Assembly: GCF_001693515.2 (NCBI RefSeq)
Contig: NZ_CP042968.1
Span: forward strand, 5,642,001-5,706,000
Source of the DNA: Bradyrhizobium paxllaeri
GTDB taxonomy: Bacteria > Pseudomonadota > Alphaproteobacteria > Rhizobiales > Xanthobacteraceae
DNA length: 64,000 bases
Direction: 5' to 3'
The translations under genes were made by a program, and so were the position numbers. Under the pieces are notes generated by a model. It was given only the letters and a program-made list of their open reading frames with translations, did not search any database and was not told the origin of the DNA. This document shows positions 29,700-41,189 of the stretch, piece after piece (the stretch's first letter is position 1; each line of letters starts with the position of its first letter).

Positions 29700-32102
29700 T
29701 CAGGCGACGGCCTGTGCGCGTGCCTTCGACAGCATGGTTTCGACTTCGGCCACGGGACGCGGCGGGCTGAACAGGTAACCTTGCGCCTGCGTGCAGCCTT
29801 CCTGGCGCAACAGGTCGAACTGCTCGTCGGTCTCGACGCCTTCCGCCGTGGTGACGATGCCGAGACTCTTGCCGAGGCCGGTCACGGCGCGGACGATCGC
29901 CATCGAATCGTCGCGCGTCGCGAGTTCAGTGACGAAAGAGCGGTCGATCTTGATCTTGTCGAACGGGAAGCTGCGCAGGTAGCTGAGCGAGGAATATCCG
30001 GTTCCGAAGTCGTCGAGCGAAATCCGCACCCCGAAGGCGCGCAGCTCGTGCAGAACCGAAAGCGTGGCCTCGCTGTTCTGCAGCAATACCGATTCAGTGA
30101 TCTCGAGCTCGAGCCGGTGCGCCGGAAGGCCGGAGGCTTTCAGCGCCTCCTTCACGCTCAGTACCAGATTGGGATTCTTGAACTGCACCGGAGAGAGATT
30201 GACGGCGACACCGACATCGCGCGACCACCGGGCCGCGTCCATGCAGGCCTGACGCAACACCCACTCGCCGATCGGCACGATCAGCCCGGTTTCCTCCGCC
30301 AGCGGAATGAAGTTGGCCGGTGAGATCATGCCACGCAAGGCATGATTCCACCGCACCAGGGCTTCGAAGCCGACGACGACGTCTTTGGCGACGTCGCGGA
30401 TCGGCTGGTAGTAGACTTCGAATTCCTTGCGCTGCAGCGCCGCGCGCAAGTCGAGTTCCAGGAGCCGCCGCGCCTGCGCGCGGGCGTCCATCCCGGTCTC
30501 GAAGAAACGATAGGTGCCGCGGCCGTCCTCCTTGGCGCGATAGAGCGCGAGATCGGCCTTCTTGAGAAGTTCGTCGGGATTCTTGCCGTCCTCCGGCGCC
30601 AGCGAAATGCCGATGCTGACGCCGATGACGAGCTGGTGGCCGGCGATCTCGTAAGGCGCTGAAACCTGCTCGACCACGTGGCTGGCGAGCAAGGCGACGG
30701 CGGACGGATCGCAATCGTGGCAGAACTGCACGATGGCGAATTCGTCGCCGCCGAGCCGCGCCACCGTGTCATTCTCGGTGACGCATTCGCCGAGGCGACG
30801 CGCGACTTGCTTGAGCAGCGCATCGCCCACGGGATGGCCGAGCGAATCGTTGATGTCCTTGAAGTGGTCGAGGTCGAGACAGAGCACCGCGAGCTGATCG
30901 GTGCGTTTGGCGAGCCGCAGGGCTTTTTCGAGTTGCTCGCGAAACAGTATCCGGTTCGGCAGGTTGGTCAGCGCGTCATGGCGCGCCATGTGCGAGATCT
31001 GTTCCTGGACCTGCTGCCATTCGGTGATGTCTTCGAAGGTTGCGACCCACCCGCCGCCGTTCTTGGGCTGATCGACCACGCGGATCGACCGTCCGTTGCG
31101 GGTCAACGTCCTGGTCACGCTGTCGCCGGCCTTGGCCGCGGCAATCACGCTGGCGACGAACTGATCGGGATCGCCGTCCCAGCGATTGAGCGCCTTCTGC
31201 TGCCGGAGCACGTCGAGCAGCAAACGGCCCTGGAGCGTCATGCCGGTCCGCCCCATCATTTCGGCATAGCGTTGGTTGTTGAGCAGGATGCGGCCATCCG
31301 CATCGAACATGCACAGCCCCTGCGACATGTTATCGAGCGCGGTATCGAGCAGGACTTTCTGACTATGGAGTTCGCCTTTCGCGCGGCGGTCGATCATGGC
31401 CGCGAGCAGCGACAGGCCGAGGATGGCGAAGGCCGCGACCGCCGTCAGGAACGATAGCGCGGTCGGAGAAATCGACATCGTGTCGGTGCCCAGTGTCGGA
31501 TCGGGAATCAGTGTGACCGCGCCCATCGCCGTGAAATGATGCGAGACGATGGCAACCGTCAGCAGTCCGGTGGCGGCCATGGTATAGACGGGATTGTCAC
31601 GGCGTACCGCGACGAGAAGCGCAATGGCCGCGAACAGGCTGCCAAACACGATCGAGGCCAACACGAGGCCGTGCGACCATACAATGAACGCCGGCAGCTC
31701 GAGCGCCGCCATGCCGGTATAGTGCATCGCTGCGACACCGCCGCCGATGACGGCGCCGCCAAGGGCAACCACCCACTGGCGTGCACTGGACAACGCAATG
31801 CAAAGGCCGGTGGCCACGATGGCTATCGCAAAGACCAGCGACAACAAGGTGACGGGTATGCTGTATCCGGCGCCCGCGCCCGGATCGTAAGCCAGCATCG
31901 CGACGAAATGAGTGGCCCAGATTCCGCAGCCTCCGACGGCCGCGTCGAGAGCGATCCAGACCGCACGCGTTCGGCCGCGCGATGCCCTGGCGCGATGAAA
32001 CAGGCTGATGGCGACAGCACTGGCGAGCCAGCAGATGGTGCCTGCCAATACGACCAGGCGCCAATCATGTTCAGTCGTGAGGCAGGTTAAGACGCGGTAC
32101 AT
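29700..32102 (-). CDS. MHYT-PAS-GGDEF-EAL cyclic-di-GMP signalling protein
   Basis: 800 residues. The N-terminal ~240 residues form a seven-helix MHYT sensor with the repeated motifs ATHFVAM, MHYTGMAAL and SHHFTAMGA, proposed to bind metal or gas. A PAS domain follows (LDNMSQGLCMFDADGRILLNNQRYAEM). Next is a GGDEF domain with an intact active site (GGDEF at 451-455), then an EAL domain (EAL at 580-582, with DDFGTGYSSLSYLR and KIDRSFV). Both catalytic motifs are intact, so cyclase and phosphodiesterase activity are both possible. ATG 32102 has GGGGAG upstream; 39 further in-frame codons are excluded. Confidence 0.95.
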   Translation of the reverse strand: MYRVLTCLTTEHDWRLVVLAGTICWLASAVAISLFHRARASRGRTRAVWIALDAAVGGCGIWATHFVAMLAYDPGAGAGYSIPVTLLSLVFAIAIVATGLCIALSSARQWVVALGGAVIGGGVAAMHYTGMAALELPAFIVWSHGLVLASIVFGSLFAAIALLVAVRRDNPVYTMAATGLLTVAIVSHHFTAMGAVTLIPDPTLGTDTMSISPTALSFLTAVAAFAILGLSLLAAMIDRRAKGELHSQKVLLDTALDNMSQGLCMFDADGRILLNNQRYAEMMGRTGMTLQGRLLLDVLRQQKALNRWDGDPDQFVASVIAAAKAGDSVTRTLTRNGRSIRVVDQPKNGGGWVATFEDITEWQQVQEQISHMARHDALTNLPNRILFREQLEKALRLAKRTDQLAVLCLDLDHFKDINDSLGHPVGDALLKQVARRLGECVTENDTVARLGGDEFAIVQFCHDCDPSAVALLASHVVEQVSAPYEIAGHQLVIGVSIGISLAPEDGKNPDELLKKADLALYRAKEDGRGTYRFFETGMDARAQARRLLELDLRAALQRKEFEVYYQPIRDVAKDVVVGFEALVRWNHALRGMISPANFIPLAEETGLIVPIGEWVLRQACMDAARWSRDVGVAVNLSPVQFKNPNLVLSVKEALKASGLPAHRLELEITESVLLQNSEATLSVLHELRAFGVRISLDDFGTGYSSLSYLRSFPFDKIKIDRSFVTELATRDDSMAIVRAVTGLGKSLGIVTTAEGVETDEQFDLLRQEGCTQAQGYLFSPPRPVAEVETMLSKARAQAVA

Positions 32103-32423
32103 TACAGACACTCCCCAGCAGTCTGTAACAACGGTCCCATTCGTATATTTGGAGTAACCGCCGCGATCCGGTTGCGCGGATGGTGAACAAAACTTTTGGA
32201 ACTCAACCGGCCGCAGCACCCCGATGGTTAACGGGCGTTAGCAAACATCACGGTTTCGGCTTCCGAATCGCTTTCATGCAACGAAATGCCCGCGAAGCGT
32301 CGTGACGTCCGCCCAACAAAACATTTCGCTAGATATCGAAACATGAATGTAGCCGGCCTCCCGCGCGAAAAAGCCGCGCGGGATATTTTCCCGCGCGGCG
32401 TTTTGCCTCAACCAGGGCGACGA
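32103..32423. other. Spacer between the GGDEF-EAL gene and yciE
   Basis: About 320 bases. It holds the upstream region of the GGDEF-EAL gene, with an isolated TTAACGGGCGTTAG near 32227 that resembles a weak CtrA site, and the yciE terminator at 32373-32399. Nothing else recognised. Confidence 0.45.
32373..32399 (-). terminator. Terminator after yciE
   Basis: 11-bp stem GCCGCGCGGGA / TCCCGCGCGGC with a 5-nt loop; on the minus strand it runs into TTTTT. It begins 24 bp after the yciE stop. Confidence 0.9.
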
Positions 32424-32930
32424 TCAGCTCGCCGCGCGCAAATTGACCTTGCCTTCCGCCAGCGAGGTCAGCTTCTTGTCGGTCATCTTTTCCTCGTCGA
32501 GCGTCTGCTGCAGGATGCTGGCGCAATCGTTGCGTCCAAGCTGCCGCGCCCACGCAATCAGGCTGCCGTAGCGGGTAATTTCATAGTGCTCGGCGGCCTG
32601 CGCGGCGTTGATCAGCGCTGCGTCCAGCACGTTCTTGTCCACGACCTCACCCGCGACCTCATCGGCTTCCTCGATGATGCCGTCGATTGCCGGGCAATCG
32701 ACGGCCTTCACCTCGGCGCCGTGCATGCGGAACACCTCTTCGAGGCGCTGCACATGCGTCCTGGTTTCGTCGAGATGCGTCAAAAAGCCCTGCTTTAGCT
32801 GCTTGTCGGTGGCCTTTTCAGCCATTTTCGGCAACGCCTTCACGAGTTGTTTCTCAGCGTAATAGATGTCCTGCAATTGATGGATGAACAGGTCGTTCAT
32901 GGTCTTGATGTCTTGGGTGAAGAGTCCCAT
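32424..32930 (-). CDS. yciE: YciE-type ferritin-like protein (DUF892)
   Basis: 168 residues, four-helix ferritin-like fold. Motifs: MNDLFIHQLQDIYYAEKQLVKALPKMAEKA, LTHLDETRTHVQRLEEVF, CPAIDGIIEE, and AAEHYEITRYGSLIAWARQLG. The carboxylate and His ligands of the di-metal site (E, D and the ExxH pairs) are present. DUF892 proteins are stress- and stationary-phase-induced in other bacteria. Monocistronic with its own terminator. Confidence 0.93.
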   Translation of the reverse strand: MGLFTQDIKTMNDLFIHQLQDIYYAEKQLVKALPKMAEKATDKQLKQGFLTHLDETRTHVQRLEEVFRMHGAEVKAVDCPAIDGIIEEADEVAGEVVDKNVLDAALINAAQAAEHYEITRYGSLIAWARQLGRNDCASILQQTLDEEKMTDKKLTSLAEGKVNLRAAS

Positions 32931-33317
32931 TGCGGTCGTCCTTCGTTTGGAAACGCGCGAGGTCAGGCCTTCGTCCAGGCCGGTCGTGCGCTTCGTGGTC
33001 GATGCTGATGCAGGGCTAACCGGGTCGCAAAAAGCATGTTCCTAAAGCCACCCGAAGACGTCGCGATGGAACGAGGGAACGCTTGCGGCAAAAACAGTCC
33101 GCAGAACGGACCTCATTGCGACTCAAAATCGTTAACGCGGCGACATATGTAGGGCGTATGACAAAGACGGCGAGCGAAGCCAAAAGGCATGCTTGTCAAG
33201 GGCTGCACAACGGCCAGGTTTTGGCTTATGGGTTGCCCGCACGGTGCCTCTGCCCGTCGACTGTCACCTGTCGTGACAGGCCAACCTTTACGTATTGCCG
33301 CCCCGCCGGGAGGATGA
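32931..33317. other. Divergent upstream region without a gene
   Basis: About 390 bases between yciE and the YbhN-like gene. Short open frames here lack ribosome-binding sites. The only clear element is GGGAGG before 33318. A stress-type promoter (ECF/EcfG) for yciE would be expected but no clear GGAAC-type pair was identified. Confidence 0.4.
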
Positions 33318-34382
33318 ATGCATCGGCTGCTGACCGCGCTCGGGCGCGGCTTCAAGGAGAAGATCGGCTGGAAACGGCTAGGAATCGCTGCGAGTCTTCT
33401 CATCATAGCTCTTGCGATTACCCATCTGGTTCGCACCCTCAAGGGTGTCGATACCGGGGTGATTCTGACTGCGCTGACCGAAATCGCGCCGCATCGCATC
33501 GCGCTGGCGGCGCTGTGTGTGGTGGGTGCGTTCTGCACGCTGACCTTCTATGATTTCTTCGCATTGCGAACCATTGGCAAGAACCACGTCCCCTACCGCA
33601 TCGCTGCGCTGTCGAGCTTCACCAGCTACACCATCGGCCACAATATCGGCGCCACGGTCTTTACCGGCGGCGCGATCAGGTTCCGGATTTATTCCGACTA
33701 CGGCCTGACGGCGATCGATGTCGCAAAAATCTGCTTTCTCTCGGGCCTCACCTTCTGGCTCGGCAATCTGTTCGTGCTCGGCTGCGGCATGGCCTGGCAT
33801 CCCGAAGCGGCATCGGCGATGGACCTGCTGCCGCCGGCGATGAACCGGCTGATCGCGATCGGCTGTCTGACCGGCATCGCTGCGTATTTCGTCTGGCTAT
33901 TGATGGGCAAAGGCCGCCGCGAGCTCGGGCAGAACGGCTGGAAAGTCGTATTGCCCTCGGCGCGGCTGACGCTGCTGCAGGTCCTGATCGGCGTCGTCGA
34001 TCTCGGCTTCTGCGCGCTGGCAATGTATCTGCTGATGCCGATGTCACCGCATATCGATTTCGTTTCGCTGGCGGTGGTGTTCATCCTGGCGACGCTGCTC
34101 GGATTTGCCAGTCACGCGCCCGGCAGCATCGGTGTGTTCGACGCGGCAATGCTGGTGGCGCTGCCGCAGTTCGGCAAGGAACAATTGCTGGCGACGCTGG
34201 TGGTGTTTCGGATCCTCTACTTCATGATTCCCTTCGGCATCTCGATCTGGATCATGGGGACGCGCGAGCTCTGGCTCAGCGTGGTGCAGCCCTGGCTGGA
34301 ACGCCGCCGGCTCAGCGAAGCCTGCACCGCCAAGGCCAGGGTGCGGCAACGTGTCGAGGGCCGCCAATCCCGCGGCCAGTAA
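33318..34382 (+). CDS. YbhN/UPF0104 (LPG-synthase transmembrane-like) membrane protein
   Basis: 354 residues with about eight transmembrane helices. Family motifs: YRIAALSSFTSYTIGHNIGATVFTGGAIRFRIYSDYG (a GHNIG-type motif shared with the flippase half of MprF), and FASHAPGSIGVFDAAML near the end. These proteins resemble the lipid-flippase domain of lysylphosphatidylglycerol synthases but lack the synthase domain; some have been tied to cardiolipin or polyisoprenoid lipid transport. A GGGAGG site precedes the start. A Lys/Arg-rich tail ends the protein. Confidence 0.87.
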   Translation: MHRLLTALGRGFKEKIGWKRLGIAASLLIIALAITHLVRTLKGVDTGVILTALTEIAPHRIALAALCVVGAFCTLTFYDFFALRTIGKNHVPYRIAALSSFTSYTIGHNIGATVFTGGAIRFRIYSDYGLTAIDVAKICFLSGLTFWLGNLFVLGCGMAWHPEAASAMDLLPPAMNRLIAIGCLTGIAAYFVWLLMGKGRRELGQNGWKVVLPSARLTLLQVLIGVVDLGFCALAMYLLMPMSPHIDFVSLAVVFILATLLGFASHAPGSIGVFDAAMLVALPQFGKEQLLATLVVFRILYFMIPFGISIWIMGTRELWLSVVQPWLERRRLSEACTAKARVRQRVEGRQSRGQ

Positions 34383-34470
34383 CGCCGTCGTTATCTGCGC
34401 CATCTGGTCTTTTGGGCCGGAGCTGCCTCATTCTCTTATTTCTGCCTTACCGCTAACGTCAAACGGCGCC

Positions 34471-36468
34471 ATGGCTGGAATTCTCATACGTTCGATGATG
34501 TCGGTCGTGCTGATTGCCGCCGGGCTGGCCGGCATGCACGCCTCCGTTGCGCAGGCCCAGACCGCCGGTGGCTATGGGCCGCTGCAGATTTCCTGGGAAG
34601 TGCGCAACCGCTTCCGCCTGTTCCGCGAGGAGCGGGACTTCCTGCTGCACGCAGAAGCAGGGCGCGGCCGCAGCGTGCTGGCGTCGGAGCAGGTGCTGGC
34701 AATCCAGAGCGACGGTCGCGGCTGGGCGCGCAACACCGTGAACCGGCTCTGCATCGATCTCGCCGGCCGCGTCAGCGAGCCCTGCATGCGCGACAACGTC
34801 AAGGAAAGCTATCTGACGCCGATCGATCATCCCGTCGTGATCCGCCTGACGGGCCCGGTGCCGGTCGGTGCCACCTGCGCCTGGACGGTCGACGACGGCG
34901 ATGGCCCGCAAACTTCCGCCTTCGACTGCGCCGAACCGGTCAATCTGCGGGTCCGCTACGGCCGCACCACAGTCGTGACCGCCGACATATCCTCATCGGA
35001 AGGCACCCAGCGCGCTTTCACCGAGATCGCGGTGCGCGACATCTTCATCGCAGGCCTCGGCGACAGCGTCGCTTCCGGCGAAGGAAATCCGGACCGCCCG
35101 ATTGCGCTCGCCGATGAAGGCTTTTGCTTCCGCTCCTATCTCGGAACGGCGGCCGCGCAATATTACCGGCCGAGCCGCGCCAACTACAAAGGCGGGCGCG
35201 CCTGCGAGGCGCCTGATTCCCTCGCCGTCTGGCAGCGGCAGAGTGCGCTCTGGTTCAACCCCGCCTGTCACCGTTCGCTCTACAGCTACCAGACCCGGAC
35301 CGCACTGGCGCTCGCCATCAGATATCCGCACATCGCGGTGACCTATCTGCCGCTGGCCTGCACCGGCGCCACCATTGCCGATGGACTGTTCGGCTCGCAG
35401 CGCGCCCGCGATTGCCTGCCGTCGAAATCGGGCGGCGCGTGCCAGGGCACCGTCAACGGACAGCTGGCTGAACTGCGCGACGCCCTCGCCGCCGCGAAGC
35501 GCCGGCAGGCGGACCGCCAGCTCGACCTGGTGCTGCTGTCGATCGGCGCCAACGACATCTACTTCTCCGGTCTCGTCGCCGACGTCATCGTGGACACCGC
35601 GACCGAGCGCGCGCTGTTCCGGCGCAGCGGCGTGATGGCTTCGGTCGACGACGCACGCAGCGCGATGGCGCGGGATCTGCCGCAGGGCTTTGCCAAGCTG
35701 CGCGAGGCGCTCAAGCCCCTTGTCGGTGGCGACCTGTCGCGGGTCGTCTACACCTCCTACGCCAATCCGACGCTTGCGAATGGCGGTGCGCCCTGCCCCG
35801 GCGGACGCGGCGGCTTCGACATTCATCCCTCCTTCAACGCCCAGCCGCAGCGGCTGACCGCCGTGTCCAACTTCGTCGAAAACGAATTCCTGCCGCAGCT
35901 ACGAGGGCTGGCGCTCTGCGAGGGCGGCATCCTGTGCCGCAATCCGCGCACCGACCGCATGACGTTCGTCGACAGCCATCAGGCCGCTTTTGCCAGCCAC
36001 GGCTTCTGCGCACGCTCCGAAAGCGATCCCGAATTTGACCGGCAATGCTTCTCGGCGAAGGGCGACAGCTTCGATTCCGATATCGTCACGGCCGCCAACC
36101 AGCCGATGGTGTGCGGCCGCAGCGCCGGCGAGTACCGCGCCTACCTGCCGCGTGCGCGCTGGATCCGCGATGCCAATGACAGCTACTTCGCGGCGATGAC
36201 CTATCCGCAAGGCTTGCCGACGTCGCAGCAGCCGTCCGATATCCATGATGCAACCTGGGGCGTGTTGTCGGCGGTCTATGGCGGCGCGGTGCATCCGAGC
36301 GCCGAGGGCCATGCCGCCATGGCGGATGCCGCCACGCCGGCCGCCGCGGCCGTGCTGCAACTCGATGCGGCGGTGCCTGAAGTCACCTCGCAGCCGATCG
36401 CGCCACCGGCGCAGATGCAGATACAGAATGCGCCGCGGCCGCCGGGCCGCAGCGGCGGACTCAACTAG
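34471..36468 (+). CDS. Secreted SGNH/GDSL-type hydrolase
   Basis: 665 residues from ATG 34471, with a Sec signal peptide (cleavage near AQA-QTAGG). After an N-terminal beta-rich region, block I is IAGLGDSVASGEGNPD with Ser199 as nucleophile. Block III is LSIGANDIYFSG (Asn361) and block V is VHPSAEGH with His608. The acid normally three residues before the His is Ala here, so the triad may use a different residue. Several Cys pairs suggest disulfides. Likely an esterase or lipase acting outside the cytoplasm. The protein ends in a Pro/Gln-rich tail. Confidence 0.87.
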   Translation: MAGILIRSMMSVVLIAAGLAGMHASVAQAQTAGGYGPLQISWEVRNRFRLFREERDFLLHAEAGRGRSVLASEQVLAIQSDGRGWARNTVNRLCIDLAGRVSEPCMRDNVKESYLTPIDHPVVIRLTGPVPVGATCAWTVDDGDGPQTSAFDCAEPVNLRVRYGRTTVVTADISSSEGTQRAFTEIAVRDIFIAGLGDSVASGEGNPDRPIALADEGFCFRSYLGTAAAQYYRPSRANYKGGRACEAPDSLAVWQRQSALWFNPACHRSLYSYQTRTALALAIRYPHIAVTYLPLACTGATIADGLFGSQRARDCLPSKSGGACQGTVNGQLAELRDALAAAKRRQADRQLDLVLLSIGANDIYFSGLVADVIVDTATERALFRRSGVMASVDDARSAMARDLPQGFAKLREALKPLVGGDLSRVVYTSYANPTLANGGAPCPGGRGGFDIHPSFNAQPQRLTAVSNFVENEFLPQLRGLALCEGGILCRNPRTDRMTFVDSHQAAFASHGFCARSESDPEFDRQCFSAKGDSFDSDIVTAANQPMVCGRSAGEYRAYLPRARWIRDANDSYFAAMTYPQGLPTSQQPSDIHDATWGVLSAVYGGAVHPSAEGHAAMADAATPAAAAVLQLDAAVPEVTSQPIAPPAQMQIQNAPRPPGRSGGLN

Positions 36469-36484
36469 TAAGGCAGCGCGTTTG

Positions 36485-37093
36485 CTATTTGGCAGGCGCA
36501 GGTACCGCGGGCGCTGGAGTGGTGGCCTTCTTGACGGCCGGAGCCTTCGCCGGACCGGCGGGTGGCTTCATTGCCGCGGCGTACGCCGGCAGATATTTTG
36601 CGATGACCGCGGGATCGACCTGCGCCAACTCCGTGTCCGGCAGTCGCGTCCACACCTCATCCTTGCCGAACAGCGAGATGCCGAGATAGCCGCGCATCGT
36701 CAATGTCTGTCCATCGGGACTGAGCGTCATCTTCGCTTTGTAGATCTTGCCGTCGCGCGGATCGAGCACGTTGCCGTTCTCATACTTCAATCCGTCGCGC
36801 TTCATCTCGCGGATGAAGGAAAGCCCGAGCCACGGCGCATCCTTCCGGTCGTCGGTGCACTTCGAGCAGATCGGATTCGGAGGATCGCCGGGCTCAGAAA
36901 ACAGCTTGGCGAACGCGCCCTCGAAGCTGCCGTTGCGATCAACCACCAGAAACCATCCGACCGGCTTGCCTTTCTCGGTCTTCTGCCACAGGCCGGCCGC
37001 AGAGGGTCCCGCGGGCTGTGCGGCCAGTTCGCCGGCAAACACAAGCCCAAGCACGATCGAGAGCACCAGTTGAAATCCGGTCAGCTTGCGCAT
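36485..37093 (-). CDS. Exported DUF2147 protein
   Basis: 202 residues from ATG 37093, whose AGG lies 9 bases upstream; ATG at 37099 also possible. Sec signal peptide ([21 protein letters not shown]). The mature part is a DUF2147 beta-barrel: [33 protein letters not shown] with a conserved Cys pair, and [22 protein letters not shown] Pro/Ala/Lys-rich tail follows. Function unknown. Convergent with the SGNH gene, 16 bp apart. Confidence 0.87.
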   Translation of the reverse strand: MRKLTGFQLVLSIVLGLVFAGELAAQPAGPSAAGLWQKTEKGKPVGWFLVVDRNGSFEGAFAKLFSEPGDPPNPICSKCTDDRKDAPWLGLSFIREMKRDGLKYENGNVLDPRDGKIYKAKMTLSPDGQTLTMRGYLGISLFGKDEVWTRLPDTELAQVDPAVIAKYLPAYAAAMKPPAGPAKAPAVKKATTPAPAVPAPAK

Positions 37094-37208
37094 CGTCATC
37101 ACCTGATCAATTCCCTAAATGAATGGCCGCAGACTAAGGCCATTTCGCGGACGGTTCCAGTCGCGATCGTCGCGTTAACCAAGCACCGCGCCTGACATTT
37201 TTGGGAAC

Positions 37209-38846
<1,638 letters not shown>

Positions 38847-38850
<4 letters not shown>

Positions 38851-39956
38851 GGTGGGCCGCGCTGCTCCTGCTTGCGATCGCGAGCGTCACGCCACGATCT
38901 GCCGCAGCGGCAGATTATCATCGCGAGGAGTTGCGCATTCCGATGGAGGCCGCGGGTCCGCGCGGACTTGAAGCGATGCTGCTCAGGCCCGCGGGCACGC
39001 GCCGCTATCCCCTCGCTTTGATCAGCCACGGCACGCCGCGCGAAGGCATGGCGCGGGCGCCGATGTCGCCGTACGGATCCTATCGGCAAGCGCTCGAATT
39101 CGCCCGGCGGGGTTTTGCGGCGCTGGTCTTCATGCGCCGGGGCTATGGCGATTCCGGCGGGCAATATGCCGAGAGCAGCGGCCCGTGCGAGCGGCGCGAC
39201 TACATGCGGGCGGCCCGCGAGTCGGCGAGCGACCTGCGGGCGGCGATCGAGGCCATGAGGAGCCGGACCGACGTTTCGACCGATGGCATGATTGCCGTCG
39301 GCGTCTCCGCCGGCGGTTTCGCGTCGCTGGCGCTGACCGCCGATCCGCCGCCGGGCCTCGTCGCCGCGATCAACTTTGCCGGCGGCCGCGGTTCGCGCGC
39401 CAGCAACGAGGTCTGCGACGAGGATGCCCTCGTCCGCGCCTTCGCCACGCTCGGCAGGACGTCGCGGATTCCGACGCTGTGGATCTATGCGCAGAACGAC
39501 AGGTTCTTCGGGCCTGAACTGGTGCGCAGAATACACGCTGGCTTTACCGGCGCCGGCGGACGGGCCCAATTCGTCGACTTCCCACCACATGGCGAAGACG
39601 GGCATTTTCTGTTTTCGCGTGGCATCCCGCTCTGGACTTCAGCGGTTGATGGCTTCCTGCGCGATCAGAATCTCGGAACGCGCGACATCGCCGCGATGCC
39701 GGCGCCATCATCAATTCCGCCGCCGCCGCAACTGCGCGACAAGGGACGCGCGGGATTTGCCGACTATCTTTCGGCGAGCCCGCACCGGGCGTTTGCCGTC
39801 TCGCCAAAAGGAGCTTTTGCTTTCAGGGGCGCGCGGCGGTCGGCGAACGAAGCGGCGGAGGCGGCGCTTGCCGCCTGCGCGGAATACGCGCCCGATTGCG
39901 CGTTATATGCGGTCGACGACCATCTCACTGAGACCGCCAATGCCGGATCGCGCTGA
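38847..39956 (+). CDS. Exported alpha/beta hydrolase (dienelactone-hydrolase-like)
   Basis: 369 residues from ATG 38847, translationally coupled to the thioesterase gene. Signal peptide ends near AAA-ADYHREE. Oxyanion region LALISHGTPREG, nucleophile elbow VGVSAGGFAS (Gly-x-Ser-x-Gly), acid in LWIYAQNDRFF and His in FPPHGEDGH. After the hydrolase domain a segment of ~80 residues (HRAFAVSPKGAFAFRGARRSANEAAEAALAACAEY) resembles the small stand-alone repeat found in DUF4189-like domains. The substrate is unknown. Confidence 0.87.
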
Positions 39957-39970
39957 ACGTCGTCCGGAGT

Positions 39971-40291
39971 TCAGGCCTGCCGTTCCGGCGTCGACACCAC
40001 GAGGCCGTCGAGATCGTCACTCACCTTGATCTGGCATGACAGGCGCGAGTTCGGTCGCACGTCGAAACCGAAATCCAGCATGTCTTCTTCCATCGGAGTC
40101 GGCGCGCCGACCTTCTCGCGCCAGGCCTCCTCGACATAGACGTGACAGGTCGCACAGGCACAGGCGCCGCCGCATTCGGCTTCGATGCCCGGGATGGCGT
40201 TGCGAATCGCGGCTTCCATCACGGTCGCGCCGTTCTCGACTTCAATGGTTCGTTTTTCGCCCGTGTGGTCGACAAAGTGGATTTTGGCCAT
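39971..40291 (-). CDS. Adrenodoxin-type 2Fe-2S ferredoxin
   Basis: 106 residues. Cluster ligands are in [17 protein letters not shown] (C-x5-C-x2-C) and a fourth Cys in RLSCQIKV, the vertebrate/ISC-type spacing. Related to FdVI/FdxB-type ferredoxins of alphaproteobacteria that serve Fe-S assembly or P450s. No isc genes or P450s are adjacent. Convergent with the hydrolase gene (14 bp). Confidence 0.95.
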   Translation of the reverse strand: MAKIHFVDHTGEKRTIEVENGATVMEAAIRNAIPGIEAECGGACACATCHVYVEEAWREKVGAPTPMEEDMLDFGFDVRPNSRLSCQIKVSDDLDGLVVSTPERQA

Positions 40292-40419
40292 GATCGCTCG
40301 TACTACCGGAATCTGAGGAAGGTCCCGGCAGTCGTATAACGGGTCGATCCGTACAGCGCCAGCGGTCGGGACGAAAACCTTGAACGAGGCATTATACGAA
40401 GGTTTTGACCGGTTTCCGC

Positions 40420-40803
40420 TCAGGAACGGCGCAGAACCGCCTCGATTGCTTCCCGCGCCTGCGTAACCGCCTCGCCGAGTTCGGCGAGCGCAGTTGAGAT
40501 GTCGGAGCCACGGGCGATCACCGCCTCCAGTCGGGCCGCGGCATCGGCGACGGCAAAGGCGCCGATTGCGCGGGCCGAGCCCTTGAGCGTGTGCGTCAGC
40601 GCACCGGCGTCCGCAGGGATGGCGGCGAGCGTGTGCATAAGTTGTAACGACTGGGCCGAGAACATCGTCAACACCTCCTGCTCGATACCGGCATCGCCGA
40701 GTGTCATGCGTTGGAGATGGTCGAAATCAATCGGCCCGGCGCCGGGAGCCAGCGGTGGCGATGGCATCCATTCAATCCGTTCGAGAGGAAGCGGCATGGC
40801 CAT
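40420..40803 (-). CDS. Hpt (histidine phosphotransfer) domain protein
   Basis: 127 residues from ATG 40803 ([12 protein letters not shown]); an in-frame ATG two codons on is equally possible. A single Hpt domain: [29 protein letters not shown], where His71 is the phosphoacceptor, preceded by a helix with [13 protein letters not shown]. Stand-alone Hpt proteins relay phosphate between hybrid kinases and response regulators. It is divergent from the large GPR/RgsE-like gene, with a perfect CtrA box in the spacer. A SixA phosphohistidine phosphatase is encoded 15 kb away. Confidence 0.9.
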   Translation of the reverse strand: MAMPLPLERIEWMPSPPLAPGAGPIDFDHLQRMTLGDAGIEQEVLTMFSAQSLQLMHTLAAIPADAGALTHTLKGSARAIGAFAVADAAARLEAVIARGSDISTALAELGEAVTQAREAIEAVLRRS

Positions 40804-41189
40804 AATTCCGGGTCGCCCCGCCGCACTGATTCTGGCTCTGGGGGCATGCCGCAGAGCCAATCACGGCATCGGTTAACGGAACGTTCCCGGAATTATCCCC
40901 AGTTTCGACACATTTTAGACGCCAGCCCGCCTTGATCGGCGATCCGGTTCCAGAAACCTGTGTATCCTTAGGGCCTTAAGGAACAAAGCTGTTAACGATG
41001 ATTAAGAATGTCTTAATCGCGGCCATTTCATTCGTATCGCTCACCCAATAGGATGTTTGCGGATGTGTGCGGACAAGGCTGCCGGCGGGCACGCTTGCGG
41101 TCCGCTGGGGGTTATGAATCCAGCTTCGAGCTTGCGGGGGTTTTAGCAAGAACGGCTGGACGCGTAAGTTTAAGAGGGCTCGGACTGAC
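40804..41189. promoter_or_regulatory. Divergent control region of the hpt and GPR-like genes
   Basis: About 390 bases. Contains several TTAA motifs (near 40873, 40992, 41002 and 41013), including the perfect CtrA box at 41002-41016, and leads into a GGGGG-rich stretch before ATG 41190. No convincing sigma-54 site. Confidence 0.5.
41002..41016. promoter_or_regulatory. Perfect CtrA-type box
   Basis: TTAA-GAATGTC-TTAA, an exact TTAA-N7-TTAA. It overlaps a second TTAA six bases to the left. It is 174 bp before the GPR-like ATG and about 200 bp from the hpt start. CtrA is the essential cell-cycle regulator of alphaproteobacteria. Confidence 0.68.
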
